64,000 nucleotides of DNA from Paramacrobiotus metropolitanus (Eukaryota > Tardigrada > Eutardigrada > Parachela > Macrobiotidae), in NCBI RefSeq assembly GCF_019649055.1, contig NW_026570224.1, forward strand, positions 3,162,001 through 3,226,000, written 5' to 3'. The notes under the pieces were generated by a model that saw nothing but the letters and a program-made list of their open reading frames with translations, was not told the origin of the DNA and did no database searches. Of this stretch, positions 1-12,515 are shown piece by piece (position 1 is the first letter of the stretch; each line of letters begins with the position of its first letter). Made by a program: the position numbers and the translations under genes.

Positions 1-2784
1 GAATAGTTTGAATTTTGTGTTTTCATTCCGTGTTAATCTGTTGTCGTAATATTTTATTTATACAATTTTATTACAGTACCGCCACAAACCTGTGCACACC
101 ATGAATTTTCACCATGAATTTTTGAAATGCTGTATGTAGTATCTGACATGTTTAATCCGCTTCCGTCATTGTATGCTTTCTGGTCAGCAAATTTTGATTA
201 AAAATATATTATCTCGTTTTTTTTATTTAACAGTCTTATTGAGTATATCTGCTTACCATTAGATAGATTGTTCACCATTGTAACTTTCAAGATGCATCCC
301 TATGAGCACGCATAAAATCCGGCAACTACGAAGTATCTACACTACTTGTGGAGTTTGGCAAGTACGAAGGGTCAACGTTGACCAATAGCGTACCTAGCGG
401 CGCTTCATTCTACTACTTGGACAAATAGACCAAATTAATATGAGACAAAACGAAGTACCGTAATTTCTCCATTGCATTCAGAAATGCACTTTCCTCGTTT
501 GTAACATAAAGTGCAAAAGTGGAGACCGAATAGGTAACTGTATTTCGGTGCCTGGTACGTACTACCTTTCTACCTATGTAGAAAAAAACCATGCTGCCGA
601 CTTGATTGAGAAGACGAAAAAAGTAGCGAAAGAATATTTTTGCAATAGAGATTATATACAAAGCATGGGAAGGTGCTCAAATGTGGCAGCCGATCTCTGC
701 CGGAATACCTACATACCGAAATATTGCAACCGAAGTATTGCAAAAAGTAGACTGAATAGAATAAATGTTTGCAGAGTCTGTTTTTCAATAGTCAGAGTGT
801 CTTTCTTTAGTAAGTATACCGTGTGCCTGCTGGATTGTTTTTTGCAGTACATTAGGTAAGTCAACAATAATGCGCAAAACGTTCAGTTCGAATTGTATTC
901 CGAAATTTATATCGGATGTGCCATAATTAAGTAATCTTGATACTTATGCACATCCCCAGCGTCACCAATGAAGTGTATTGCCCTATATGATAATGCGATT
1001 TTATTGTTGACCGTGATGTCTGTTATAGTTCCAACAGTATAAGGAGGCAAATTTGTATTGTTTCCAAAGTGGACACTGGACACACGCGCGCCACTTCAGA
1101 AGCCATCTCAAATACTACGCAAGTGCTTATGCTGATATCATCTGTTGACTACTGGTCGTTCAGCTGGTAGGACATGTAATGGTCAGCGTACGCCGTGTGC
1201 CGGATAATTGGTGGGGCGTCACATCAGCTAATGATTTGGAACGACAGGAGCTTTATGAAAGGTGACCAGTCTGAAGTGACTATCGCCTGCTGGGAATTTT
1301 TAGATAACTCCTATTGCTAGAGATATTAATTTTGACAAATTAAGCAAATTTAACTAAGTTTCTCGACAACCAGTTTTCAATACAGATTGTATCTAACAAG
1401 CTACCTATTAGATCTGAAAGAGGTCACTAACAATACGATCAGTAGAAAGTCCAGACTCAGACGGTAGAGCAACGAAATCAATAATTAGCATCGAACTGGC
1501 AAAATGGAATGATGTGTCAAGATCTAGTCATATGATCTGTAATAAGTCTGCAGTTAAAGAATTGTCATTCTTTATAATTATTATACTCACATATTTGTCA
1601 ACTGTACAGGTCTGAATGCGACGAGTTTGTTTCTCGCTACGTATACGGCTGAATTTAAGATATTAGTTACCAGTAGATAGAATGGGCTTTAAAGGAACAC
1701 TTGGGTACTGCGGCCGCACAATCACATGCATCGAATGCACGCCGACAGATTTTTTTCCCATTTTGGATCAAATAGGATTAAACTATTCCTGTACTTCAAG
1801 TATATTTTTTAGGTTAATGAAGTAAAAAATTGAATACGCAATATGAGTAATATTAATTTGTGAGACCGCAAAAGATCAAACTTAATGCATGCAGTATATC
1901 TGCGTATGTAAATATTCTACGTACGATATCGGACTCCGTACGTTGCAATGTGCATTATAAACTTCAACAATTTAGAAACCGGCACAAAAACTAAACTGTG
2001 GTGGTAATGTGAATATAAATTAGGAATTCGACTACAAGGTGTATGCGGATTAGTAAAAAAGTTCTGGATTATTCAGACTGCTTAAAATATCTTTTATTCT
2101 ATATAATAAGACAAGTGAGATCGCACGCAACTTAAAAACTGCTCCTGTCAAGAGCCTGGCATCTTGTAATTAGGCAACGACGCGACACTTTCAGTGTGTC
2201 TGGCCACACTTGGCCGTGGCTGTCCGGATGTCAAGCTGAAAAGGGCCCATGCAGCCCGTCTTGTCGCCGTCAACAAGCTTCTATCTTCTTCAACACCTGT
2301 TGAATCGTTCCGTGGTAGTCACTACTGGACGCTCGTATCTTAACTCCTCCCACCTCCATTAAGTTTTCATTGAAAAACATACCCGAAAATCCATCTTACG
2401 GTGCACGCTACCTAATTCCAGCATGCACGATCCGCCGCAGATTTCGCAAGACCACTTTTCGCATTACTTGCGGTGATGACAAGTTCTAGCGTAAAGCGTT
2501 CGCGGTTCCATTTACTCGGTGCGCTATTGGTTTCATTCCGAATTTTTCTGACCTTAGAAGTTCGATTCGTTTGTGAAGCTGGTTTTGCGTATTCGTTGAC
2601 AATGCGGCGTTATTTATGTACTGTTTTGACCTCATATAATTTTCTTCAGACTGCTTCCTCCTAAGTTTCTTACTGCTGTCGCTGTTGATGCGCAAGTTGC
2701 TTTACATGCACTACATTGATATGTGCAAATGTTACAAAGGTCACCGGTTAATTTTTTCGATGATTGCTATTTCGCATTAATATC
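1..2784. other. Region without a recognised gene
   Basis: About 2.8 kb of AT-rich sequence lies before the Dickkopf gene. Both strands hold only short open frames (the longest about 100 codons near 548-859, overlapped by antisense frames of similar length). None has a recognisable motif or a consistent exon structure. It probably contains the promoter and 5' leader of the gene starting at 2785, and possibly the end of a gene outside the window. Confidence 0.5.
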
Positions 2785-4282
2785 ATGCATATCCCCATAA
2801 ACTGCCGTAATTTGTTTAAGTTTTCTTTGATCATCTCGCTCCTACCGAAATACATTGTCGCTAATGTTTGGAGCTGGATTTTAAATGAGCCGATACAACA
2901 TTCGGAAAGCGTTATGTCGTTGTCTAATAACCACACTGACATGGCTGATAAACCGCATGTCCGCGCGCCTGCACCGAGTCCGATCGGCACTGCATCAGAA
3001 CGGTTTACTGCTCATATCACGGTAATTTACAATAAAGTTTTTTGCTAAAAGCAGACACTTCTTTTATACTAATATTAATTGTATATTACACGTGAAAATT
3101 ATTTCGTGCCAGATATTGTGTTTTATTACTCTGCCAAGCTTTAGTCAAAGGGTTTGGTTGTACTGGCTTTTATTAGCACTAGATTGAGCGGAACCTATAC
3201 TGAGCTCGCGATTGTGTATAGCATGCATAATTTAATTTGCAACTCTGACCTTGTAGTCGCCATGTTCGGATAAAAAGTCTTGTGGCAGAGGAAGGTTCTG
3301 CGATGAATATTATGGGAGATGTGAGAGACTGCGACGACGATCAGATTTCTGTCGAAAAGATCATCATTGTCACAGAAAACATGAATGTGTGTTTGGCCGA
3401 TGTCGGAAAGAAATTCCCAAGGGACAAGAAGGTGAGAAACTCTTATGAAAAACCTACAGAGTACTAGACCGGGACGCAGAGTTGTGTACTGTGTGCTTGG
3501 TTAGACAAATACCGCATACGTATACCAGTAACTGGAAGTCACTTCTGCGATATAAAAGCAGCCTATAAGATGGTGACCTTATGATCATTATTTTTAATTA
3601 CGGTATTCGTATAGCAGTATGTAAGCTTTGTATAGCATCAGTGTACGTGCATCGACAACAGATCCATACGATTTACATATAGGTAGCCGGTGTGCTTCGG
3701 ATGGTGATTGTCCATCAAACCACTGCTGTGCTCGGCAACACGGGGAATACATTTGCAAACCAAAACTCCGACAATCTATGAAATGTTTTGTGCCTGCCGG
3801 TGGACTTGATTACTCGTTAAATGAACAATGCCCCTGTGAAAATGGATTGATTTGTCGTTATGAACCACTAAAACCCTCTACAGCTTCCCCAGTGAAGTAA
3901 GTAAGAGTTGCAGAAGTCAGAATTCTTACAGTAAATTCTTGTCCCCATGACTCCATATATAGGGTACGTTATAATACCGCAGCTGTGCAGCGCCATGCTA
4001 TTCCCAACAAAGCTGCATTATGCTGCAAAAGTGGTACGCGTATTATAGTTAATATTTAACTGCATGATGCTGTTAAAAACAACAATTATTTGCATATTAA
4101 TGTTAATTGTGTTTTATGTTTGCAGCAAAATATCGCCGAAAAATGAATGGTTCCAGTTCTCGTCCGACACAGAGCATATGCGCTGCCTCCCGGTTAGTTC
4201 AGGATCGACGACTCATAACGAAGATTATTATGACGTTCAGAGAGTGACAAGCAACGCCAAGAAGAGCAACAATAGGCATTAA
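2785..4282 (+). CDS. dkk: Dickkopf-family secreted Wnt antagonist
   Basis: Four exons (2785-3021, 3257-3431, 3683-3896, 4126-4282) join in phase to give about 260 residues, close to vertebrate DKK1/2 (about 260). Residues 1-30 have a basic start and a hydrophobic stretch (FSLIISLLPKYIVANVW), a likely signal peptide. Exon 2 carries an N-terminal cysteine cluster beginning SPCSDKKSCGRGRFC, the Dkk_N pattern. Exons 3-4 carry the C-terminal colipase-fold cysteine domain, with CCAR, ICKPKL and QCPCENGLICR aligning with the vertebrate motifs CCARHF, ICKPVL and C-x-C-x-x-GLSC. Known family role: secreted ligand binding LRP5/6 co-receptors to inhibit Wnt signalling. The domain order argues for a true two-domain Dickkopf; prokineticin/astakine proteins share only the colipase-like part. 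The ATG at 2785 is chosen because the signal peptide follows. Confidence 0.8.
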
Positions 4283-5404
4283 CGCCGTTTTATTAATAAC
4301 TGTTAGTTACCTTTATGCTGGTATTCTGATCAAATTTTCATTTTTGGGCCATTGTGAAAGCAGACAATATTTGCATAAAGTGCTGTACCTCGAGCTTTTG
4401 TGATGTACAAGTAAGCTGCATTACTCTTCGTTATTTTACAGTAATTTGGTTCCGTTTAACATGATCATACCATTCAAAAATTGCGTTCTGGGCAGTTAAA
4501 CAGCAAAAATTTGCAGTTAAACAGCAGCTGTTGAACTAGCAACAGCTGTGAAATATAACACCACGTATGTCAAAGTATGTCACAAGATTCGCAAGAACAG
4601 TTGATTGTTCAAGCCGTCTCCAATAGAACATAAAAATATAATTTACGATATGTATTGTTGCGTGGACAGACACAAGTTCCATATCGACGGCGACGCTTCA
4701 TTTCTAAATACCGTTATCTGAACTTTACACGCAAATTTTATATACTTAAAGTATGGATAGTTCAACTTACTTCCCGAATCCCGATGCAAGCGAAAAATGG
4801 TTACCGTTCATTTGTCTACCGGTCCCCATGCGCTGTTTAAGTTTAGCAAATATTGCACGGGAGGTACTATGTAGAGCATTTCGCTATTCGGTACAAACAC
4901 TGCTCTAGACATCGTGTTCTCGTTGTTCTTACTATTCAGCTACCGGCTACGTATTTTCAAGGTACTCATACTCGTATTATTAGTCATAATTATTAAACAA
5001 TCGATTGCGCAAATAGTTAGTAAATTTTGAAAATAATTTCTCTATGAAAATCTGGATTGCGAGTTAATACTCGTACGAGGACATAAAGGAAAATGAACAA
5101 AACAAGAAGATTAAGGGCAGAAGATATCCGCCCGCGGTAGGTCGCGACAACGTGTGGATTTATCATTTGAGTGACTGACGAAATTTTTATTTCCTTTCAT
5201 CAGTTTCACTGCTACGTACTGTTTATTAATAACATTCAAGAGTCAACAGCTATTCTTTTGTATCTTAAAACTCGCATTACTAATTATTGGAGTTTAAGGA
5301 AATTGTTTTTGGCATACCTATGTGCATTAGATCTAATACATCAGCACTCGAACGTAGTGATACATTTAATAACCTAGGAGATCCAGAGTTGAAATCCCTT
5401 CGAA
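4283..5404. other. Intergenic, Dickkopf to eIF2B gamma
   Basis: About 1.1 kb with no coding signal that I recognise. A short frame at 4655-4840 has no family resemblance. The end presumably holds the promoter of eIF2B gamma, which starts at 5405. Confidence 0.5.
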
Positions 5405-8054
5405 ATGGTGGCCGAATTCCAAGCAATTGTTTTGGCTGCTGGCCGCAGTTCTCCTCTGGAGCAACTAATCCAAACACCGAAGCCTCTTCTCCAGCTTGGA
5501 AACTTCCCCTTAATTTATTTTCCTTTACAGTGGCTGAAGAAGAACGGATTCGAGCGTGAGTAGTAGCTTTCTATGTACTCGCTTGATATCATGATTTTAC
5601 TTTTTACATTTTACGGCCTGTGGGCTCTGAGTTGTGCTGTTACCTTGTCTTTGGTCATGCAGAAGTCACTGTTGTGGTTTCGCGATCCACCAAAGAAGAC
5701 ATCTTTCTCGCACTTGCGCCTCATTTTGAAAATGACCTGGAAATTGATTTCTTCCCCATCGACGATGAGTACGATTACGGAACGGCGGAGAGCTTGCGAC
5801 TTCTCCACAAAAGCAAAAAGCTTTCGGTGAGGTTTGATGGATTACAGTTTTTTGGTTTCTGGTTACAGAATGCATCGATATAAGATTCCTGTTCCTTTTC
5901 AGACCGATTTACTCGTTGTTACTTGTGATTTGATATCCGACCTCGTACTTCAAGACGTGGCCAATGTCTTCCGTATGCATAATGCATCGTTGACAGCAGT
6001 TTATCCGCGTGCCGCTGCGGTGGAAACAGTGGTGCCCGGCGCGAAATCCAAGAAACAGCATGGTACAGAAATGTCAAAATTTCGGCCGCACGCGGATGAA
6101 TTCACGGATAGTTTGCATTAATTAAATTTCTATTTAGTTTTTGGAAAATGATACAATATAATGCTCGTATTGATCTTAATATCACAAATAGCCAATTTTT
6201 GAGCGTTACTGAAAGCAGTTAGTTAGTTCCACGGTTCGAGATTGCGTGTGGAGTCCGAAAGAGCAGTCAGTAATGGTGATCACTGATAGTATCAAGATTT
6301 TAAGATATTAATTACAGGCTACAGCAGTTTTTGTTTACAAATTTAATATGGTTTATTTTCTGCACATTTTTAGATCGCGAAATTATTGGACTGGAACCTT
6401 CGACTAACCGGTTGGTGTGTACCGCATCCGAAGCTGATTTCGAAGAGAGCTTTGCCATTTATCGCCGTTTATTAAACAGGTAAATGTACTAAATGTAAAT
6501 CTTCGCTGTGCACATAAAGATAAAGTAATATTGTACTTCCGTAAGAAACGATTGCATACGAGTTTGCTTTGGGTCTTTGGCTGCCGTGCCGAAATATGTT
6601 TCGGGAACAGTGCAGTATTTTCACTTCCTATTTTCACTTTTCGCTTGCTATTTCTATTTTCACTTGTTTCGTTGATTTATGGCTACGCTAATCTATTGTC
6701 CATAATTTTTATGATGCCCACCTGAATTTTCGATAGATATTCCCGACTCCGTATCCGTACTGCACTCCAAGATTCTCACATTTATCTGCTCAAACGTTGG
6801 GTGTTGGATCTTTTGACAACAAACGAGAAGATTAAATCCCTGCAGTCGGAGTTAATTCCCTTTTTAATAAAGAATCAGCATCGTACAAAACCTTTAAACG
6901 GATTGACTGGCGAGCCAGAGCAATCTTCGGTGCAGAGCCAACTAAATCGTATCGCTGCGGAAAAAGATTTGGAATTGTTAGCCCGGGATATGTCAGTATG
7001 GTCTGATCATGGCGGAGATATGAAGGATTCGTATTTTGGCAACAGTGTGCGATGTTATGCGTTTCTTGCCGATACCGATTTATGCTTCCGTGTTAACACG
7101 GTGACGGCATTTTGTGAAGCCAGCAGACTGGTAAGTGTGATAGTTGTAGCCTTTTCGTTGTTCAGAAAGGTTTTTTCCAGACTCCTTTTTGAAAAAGTGT
7201 TTAACAAACTCTTTGAAAAAGTATTCTGAGCACCTTTTTTTAACCATTACTTGCTGTTCACTTCCATTTTTAAAAAATCATTAATGGTTTCTTGTTGGCT
7301 GTTATATTTGATATCTGACTATGCGCGCGTTTACGATTTGGTATACTTGGGTTAGTACAATATAGTTGTTCAATGCGGATAATGATATTGTTTGGCTTAG
7401 GTACATTTGTGCTCTGTGATTTACGGTTCGTTTTGATAGCTACCACGTATTATACAAGCGCTTCTTCCGGTACCAGCCTCGTTCAGATACGTCCACCCTA
7501 ACGCCACATTAATTGGAAAAGCACAAGTTGGCGCGGACAGTATTGTTGGCGAGCGCACGGTCATCCAGGACAAGGTGTCGATTAAAAAATCCGTTATCGG
7601 ACCGAACTGTAAAATATCGGAAAAGGCCAAAATTAGTGGGTGTACCATTATGAACGACGTTTTCATCGGAGAAAGGTATAATTAGTGTTAATGGCATATT
7701 TAATTTTTTTTTCTGTTTCGACGTATTTGCAAAGTGGTTTATAGTCGCATGTTTATACCCATTTGTAAAATTTCGTAGCGCTTTCGCAAATTGTAATTAT
7801 ACGGTTTTTGTTTGGTTATTTCCAGTTGTAATCTTCAGAACTGCATAATCGCCAGTCAGGCGCAAATCGGAGACAAATCCGACTTGAAAGATTGCTTGGT
7901 CGGACAACAGTTCGAAGTTCCGGTCTCTTGTAAGTGGTGGAATATGCTTGTTTATTCAACTGTATTGAATGGATTCACTTACTGTGCTGTTTTCTTTATA
8001 GCCAAGCACTTCAGTGATACGCTAACCGATGGGGAAAGGCTGATGGAGTACTAA
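5405..8054 (+). CDS. EIF2B3: Translation initiation factor eIF2B subunit gamma (complete copy)
   Basis: Eight exons (5405-5555, 5663-5826, 5903-6062, 6374-6479, 6737-7130, 7440-7675, 7826-7929, 8002-8054) give 455 residues; human EIF2B3 has 452. The N-terminus MVAEFQAIVLAAGRSSPLEQ is the nucleotidyltransferase-like fold, and TPKPLLQLGNFPLIYFPLQW matches the family's KPLLPVGN-PLIWYPLN block. SELIPFLI and VRCYAF follow in exon 5, and the C-terminal hexapeptide left-handed beta-helix (IGKAQVGADSIVG, KKSVIGPNCKIS) is in exons 6-7, ending GERLMEY. In the cell it pairs with the epsilon subunit in the guanine-nucleotide exchange factor for eIF2, the target of the integrated stress response. Exons 5-8 are repeated twice downstream without exons 1-4, so this is the only copy able to encode the full protein. 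All splice sites are GT-AG with matching phase. Confidence 0.93.
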
Positions 8055-8635
8055 TGTTCTTGTTCGGTCTCTGTTGTAATGTGCGTTTTTCTAGACTTAT
8101 TTTTATTGTGGATTTGTAGTCGGTTTTCGTATAAATAAGCCTTGAGCATCGTGAGCAGATCAGCATTGCCAGAAGAGTTAACGTCCCTACGATCTAACTG
8201 GCTGCACTGATAAAGAAACAAGTAAAAGGATAGTCACAATCACAGAATCACTGCGAGAGTCGAGGAAGACGACTCCCAGCAATGATCAACACATATTCGC
8301 CAAAAAACATGACGCCTCTCGGCGCTTTGGAGATGTTTTGCACGGTTTATGATCTGTAGCAAAAAGTATGAGTTAATGGCGTGAGAAGTGTATACAATCC
8401 TGCAATATTCCTCAACACCGCTCACTCTTTTTTTCGAAACCCTCAGATTTACATTTATTGTACAACGTTATTGCTAAGCACATTAAGACTTCCTACTTTA
8501 AATATGCACATGCAGATAGTGTGCGCAGCACACTGTTTTGTAAGTCTTTTTCGCTACAAGTAAAATTTTCACTTTTCAATTCGGTTTTAAAAATCTGGTC
8601 ATTCCAATATTTTTATTTGCGAGAGATCAATCAAA
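8055..8635. other. Intergenic, eIF2B gamma to AK8 (unit 1)
   Basis: About 580 bases with no recognised gene. The same sequence recurs at 16229-16809 and 24386-24965 with very few differences. A short minus-strand frame (8240-8425) recurs with it, but only because the DNA is duplicated; it has no family resemblance. Confidence 0.6.
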
Positions 8636-10956
8636 ATGGAAACAACACGGTTCAGTGAAAAGAACTCGTTTCCGCAGTCAGGAGCTTTCTATGCTGAAGA
8701 CAAAGATATTTTCGGGGTTTTAATGGTTAGGCAACAATTATCCGCGCTAGCTAGACACCTGATTGTCAGCGAAGACATCTGAACATGCATAATGATAATT
8801 ATTACAGCATTCGTTTTTTGTATTACTTGCAGAAAGCTTTGCAGGAGCTTGTAATTACTCGACCGGAAAATCCAGTGCAGGGATTGATAAGATACTTTAT
8901 GCGAAATATTCGACAAGTGATAAAAATCGCCATCATCGGCCCACCGTTGAGTGGTCGACGTACGCTGGCTACGCAATTAGCCGAAGTGTTCGACGTTCCG
9001 TTGTTGGACTACGATCGCCTCTACGAAACAGTGGATCCACAACTGCAGATGGCTGTCACACCGTTTCACGACAAGTGCGAACCCTTACCACCGGAAATGG
9101 CTTATTCTTTAATTCGACAAAGAATATTCAGCGATGATTGTATTGCGAAAGGATGGATTTTGTGCGGCTTTCCGGAAACAAGAGCGCAGGACGATTTATT
9201 TCGCCGGCAAGGAATTTCTCCTCTGAAAACCAGTACGAATTGTTAGATTGGTATGCAAAACATTCCATAACATTCCACGTTAATAGTAGTAATATAGCCG
9301 AATAGATATTAATATAGCCGTTAGACGATAACGCTGACTAGCTGAGGTAAGATAATGCGATCGTCACCTGTTCTGACCGGATTTTTTTGTAACTGGTATA
9401 CTGTAATGAGGAATGTCGCCTTGCAGTAATATTGCAAACAGATCCCGCTGTGCTTTTGGAGCGAAGGAGGCATTATCTTTTCGATCCGGTTGATAAACGC
9501 CCATATCACAGTCAGCTGTACATGCCGGTGCTGAAAAGCATTGCAAAGCGTTTGATTGTACCGCAGAAATATACGAAAGGTCAACTTGCAGCACGTATGC
9601 AAGAGTTTGCATATGAGTCCATTCTGATTTCAAAAGCTGTTCGACATTGGCCTACGGCGATCCGAGTTGTATCGTGATCAACGCCGATCAGTCTATCGGT
9701 GCAGTATTTAATGAAGGCAAGCCATGTTGATTTCCCGCTAGTCTGAACTACAAAATATGGATACAAACTTACATAGTATGATAATATATAAACTTACATA
9801 ATATGATAATTTCAGCCCTGCAATTTTCCTCTCTTCAGTCTATTCAGCGTCGTCCGTACATGCATCGACTGCTTTTATTGGGCGTCCTGGATCTGGGAAA
9901 AATCCGTAGCTAACTGGCTGGCGCGAACATTTCGGCTTTACCACGGTACGCTTCGGGCTGTGTATTCATCTGTAAATGTACGGAATACGTAAATGCAGCA
10001 TAATTTTACATTATAACTTGTGGAAAATATCGACCTACAAGTCCGCTCAGTCCTTGTGCGCATGCAACAAATGAAAACGTTTCAGTTTCGTCTGGTTCTT
10101 TGGTGATGCGAGCGGCTGTCGATTCGGAACATGACAATTACAAAGAAATTAATGCACTGCTCAACCGGGAGCGGCAAAGTAAGCTTGCGCAATTTAGCAA
10201 AATAGTACATCTTATAACATAATTATGATGTACAATACTCTGTATATATATTAAGTACATAATTTATTGTATTGCAATATCCTATATAAGTACAGTACTG
10301 TAATCAATAACTACGAATAAATTGTTTGGAATTACTGCTTCCATTGCTTGCCTAATTTGTGTGTCAGGTCTTTCTATAATTAGTAATGTGTATTTTGATG
10401 TTACTGTTTGCTTACCATTAATGTTACTGCGATTCCAGTTCCCGATGATATGGTTGGAGAAATGGTCTGCCGCGCTCTGGCCGAGACAGACCTGGTAGGA
10501 TTTATCTTGCGTGGGTTTCCACAGAACCGTGTCCAAGCCGAACTTCTGGATCGCTGCGGATTCCGCCCTTCGCGAGTGCTTTTCTTTGACTGTCCGTCGG
10601 AAATTGCTCAACAGCGTTTGCTGCGTCGTGCGAACGACCTTTTCGACAAAGCAACACAACTAACGGACCTATACGACACACAGCGCACAAGCGTTCTCTT
10701 ACCATCATCTGACCGGAAATGGGGAGTTAAAGATGTCGAAGCACAAGCCGGCATCATTAGATCTCAAGATAAGCTGTATGAGAATTACGAAAATGATTTG
10801 CGGACATATTATCAGGATATTTCATTAGCAATTGATGCAACACTTAGTCTCAAGGAAATGTTCGAAAAGGTGAGATGTGCGCTAGTGCATCCCATGCCGT
10901 TAAAAACAAAGAAAGCGCTTACTCCTGTTCGAACAGCACCATTCCAAAGTAATTGA
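8636..10956 (+). CDS. AK8: Adenylate kinase 8, tandem copy 1 (frame broken in exons 3-4)
   Basis: Six exons (8636-8725, 8833-9232, 9427-9716, 9816-9945, 10086-10178, 10439-10956) correspond to about 507 residues; human AK8 has 479. AK8 has two adenylate-kinase domains in one chain and is linked to cilia/sperm nucleotide supply in vertebrates. Domain 1 has the P-loop GPPLSGRRT near residue 65, where the usual GK(S/T) lysine is arginine. GWILCGFPETRAQ matches human GWILDGIPETREQ. Domain 2 has an intact P-loop GxPGSGKKS and ends with a helix-rich tail. Relative to copies 2 and 3 this copy lacks one C (about 9630), one T (about 9873) and one A (about 9900), so exons 3-4 are read out of frame over about 270 bases and meet a stop. 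Intron 3 uses a GC donor (9717). A possible AATAAA poly(A) signal lies at 11030. Confidence 0.85.
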
Positions 10957-11549
10957 GTACATGTAAGTCTTCAAAATGTTGATAATAACTGATAATAAAT
11001 GACTGACGTGGTGACCTACAATAGCGTTTAATAAAATGTTTAATGTGCGTACATACGTATTGTGCGTACCTGTCATTATTATAAACGGTTTAAATTGTAA
11101 CTTTTCTGGAAAATCTTTAATGTTTTAAAATAGCGAAAATTATCTGTACTTATTAGCAGAGTTTAACAGTATAACGGTAACCTCAAATCACTATCATACA
11201 GTGTACATACCCCTGGCATGCTAGTTACGTAAGAGAAATGCGTTATTTATACGGTGGCAGATCATGTGAAAGCTTGAGTCACGCAATCGTTTCAAAAAGC
11301 AGCAAAAACATTTATTGTGAACCTGGAAAACAAAACATTACAATTTTCGTAGTTTTCTTTCTTAGGCACTTACAGACATTCTGAGTAACTTCCTTTTTTG
11401 TGGGGCTTTTACGACGTGACTTGGAGTGATTTTCAGTGGCTGTATCCGTTGAAATGGTCCGGACTCCGCACACTGCCCGTAGTGAAACGTTAGAAATTTT
11501 GCTTGTATGAGTTGTATCCGAGGTGTAAGCACTAAGCACCGAACCGACT

Positions 11550-12149
11550 ATGTGCTGCAGAACATTTCTTCCGTTATTGCGGATTGTTTATGAGTCCGCT
11601 TCTTCCCGGGATACGCAATGCGTTCGTCTTTCTTTGTGTACTTCGCTGCCTCGCAGAACATATGCATCAGCCGTGCGCCTAGCCGAAGTTGGGAAGTTCG
11701 AAGAACCTAAGGAGCAGAACCTGAAATACCCCACGGGACAGTTGTTCTTACATCGGATATTTGGATACAGAGGTGCGCACAATACTACGTATGCATTGAA
11801 TTTCGATAGTGCTACTTAACCTGGGCTCGGTATATTTGGAGCAGATATTCATATACGAAGAACCCTGAATCAGTATTTTTTGTTTAGGTGTGGTATTATT
11901 CCCGTGGCTGGCCAGAGTTTTCGACAGGGATCTCGCAGGAAGGAAAGAAGGCATCAAGATCGATCCTGCTCAGAACGAAGGCGCTGCCTTCAACAATATC
12001 GGGACGGGTCGTGATGTGAAGGGCCGAGCTGTGCCATATTATCAAGTTTTGATTGACGCGCGGGATTGCCCGCACATTCGAGCTCAGTCGGAGACGGTGA
12101 CGTTTCTTGGACATCAGGAAAGCAGTAGATCTCTGTACTCTATTCCTGG
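11550..12149 (+). pseudogene. POLDIP2 5' fragment, tandem copy 1 (exons 1-2 only)
   Basis: Exons 11550-11772 and 11888-12149 match exons 1-2 of the complete POLDIP2 at 28380: an Arg/Ser-rich, mitochondrial-presequence-like start, then TGQLFLHRIFGYRG, VVLFPWLARVFDRD and YYQVLIDARDCPHI of the YccV-like domain. The remaining exons, with the ApaG/DUF525 domain, are absent; intron 2 sequence continues to about 12391 and then changes into the Crinkler/RHS-like gene. The exon 2 donor (GTAAGT at 12150) is intact. It is therefore either a dead fragment or the 5' part of a chimeric transcript. Both exons are open and nearly identical to the functional copy. Confidence 0.8.
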
Positions 12150-12515
12150 GTAAGTCGACATTGCTGTTGTTGATTTTTTCCTGTGGCTTTCATTCCACAG
12201 ATGCTCGATCAGTGTCTTTTATTTATTCTTATTAACACTTTGGTGATTATGAAACAGTTTTATTTGGAATGTTCGTTTGCTGTTGCCGTGTTGCGCCTTA
12301 ATTTTGAAGTGATTTTAAAACAAAACATAAACGTGATAAAATTGTGGAATGAATGAGTTGTATTGTTTGATTCTGTGTGACAGTAACACTGTATGTTGAG
12401 GTAGCTTGCGATATTGTGGTGGAAAGTGAGCCTACTTATTTACCTGTTCCAGTGTTGTTGCCTTCATTGCATGATCAGTCTCCACAGTGTCTGACATGTA
12501 GCGTATTATTTTCAG

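Noticed and set aside
548-859. Plus-strand open frame of about 100 codons
   Set aside because: Overlapped by two antisense frames of similar length, Cys/Tyr/Arg-rich by base composition, no motif, no ATG context or exon partner.
3683-3896. Stand-alone toxin-like or prokineticin/astakine peptide
   Set aside because: An upstream exon with the Dickkopf N-terminal cysteine domain joins in exact phase, giving a normal-length Dickkopf.
8240-8425. Minus-strand frame repeated identically in all three units
   Set aside because: Its conservation is explained by recent duplication of the DNA; copies carry no sign of protein-level constraint.
12377-12515. In-frame extension as the N-terminus of the CR gene
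   Set aside because: It needs a GTG start and reads straight through a good acceptor at 12515, while the downstream frame shifts across the next intron; it is intron sequence shared with POLDIP2 intron 2.
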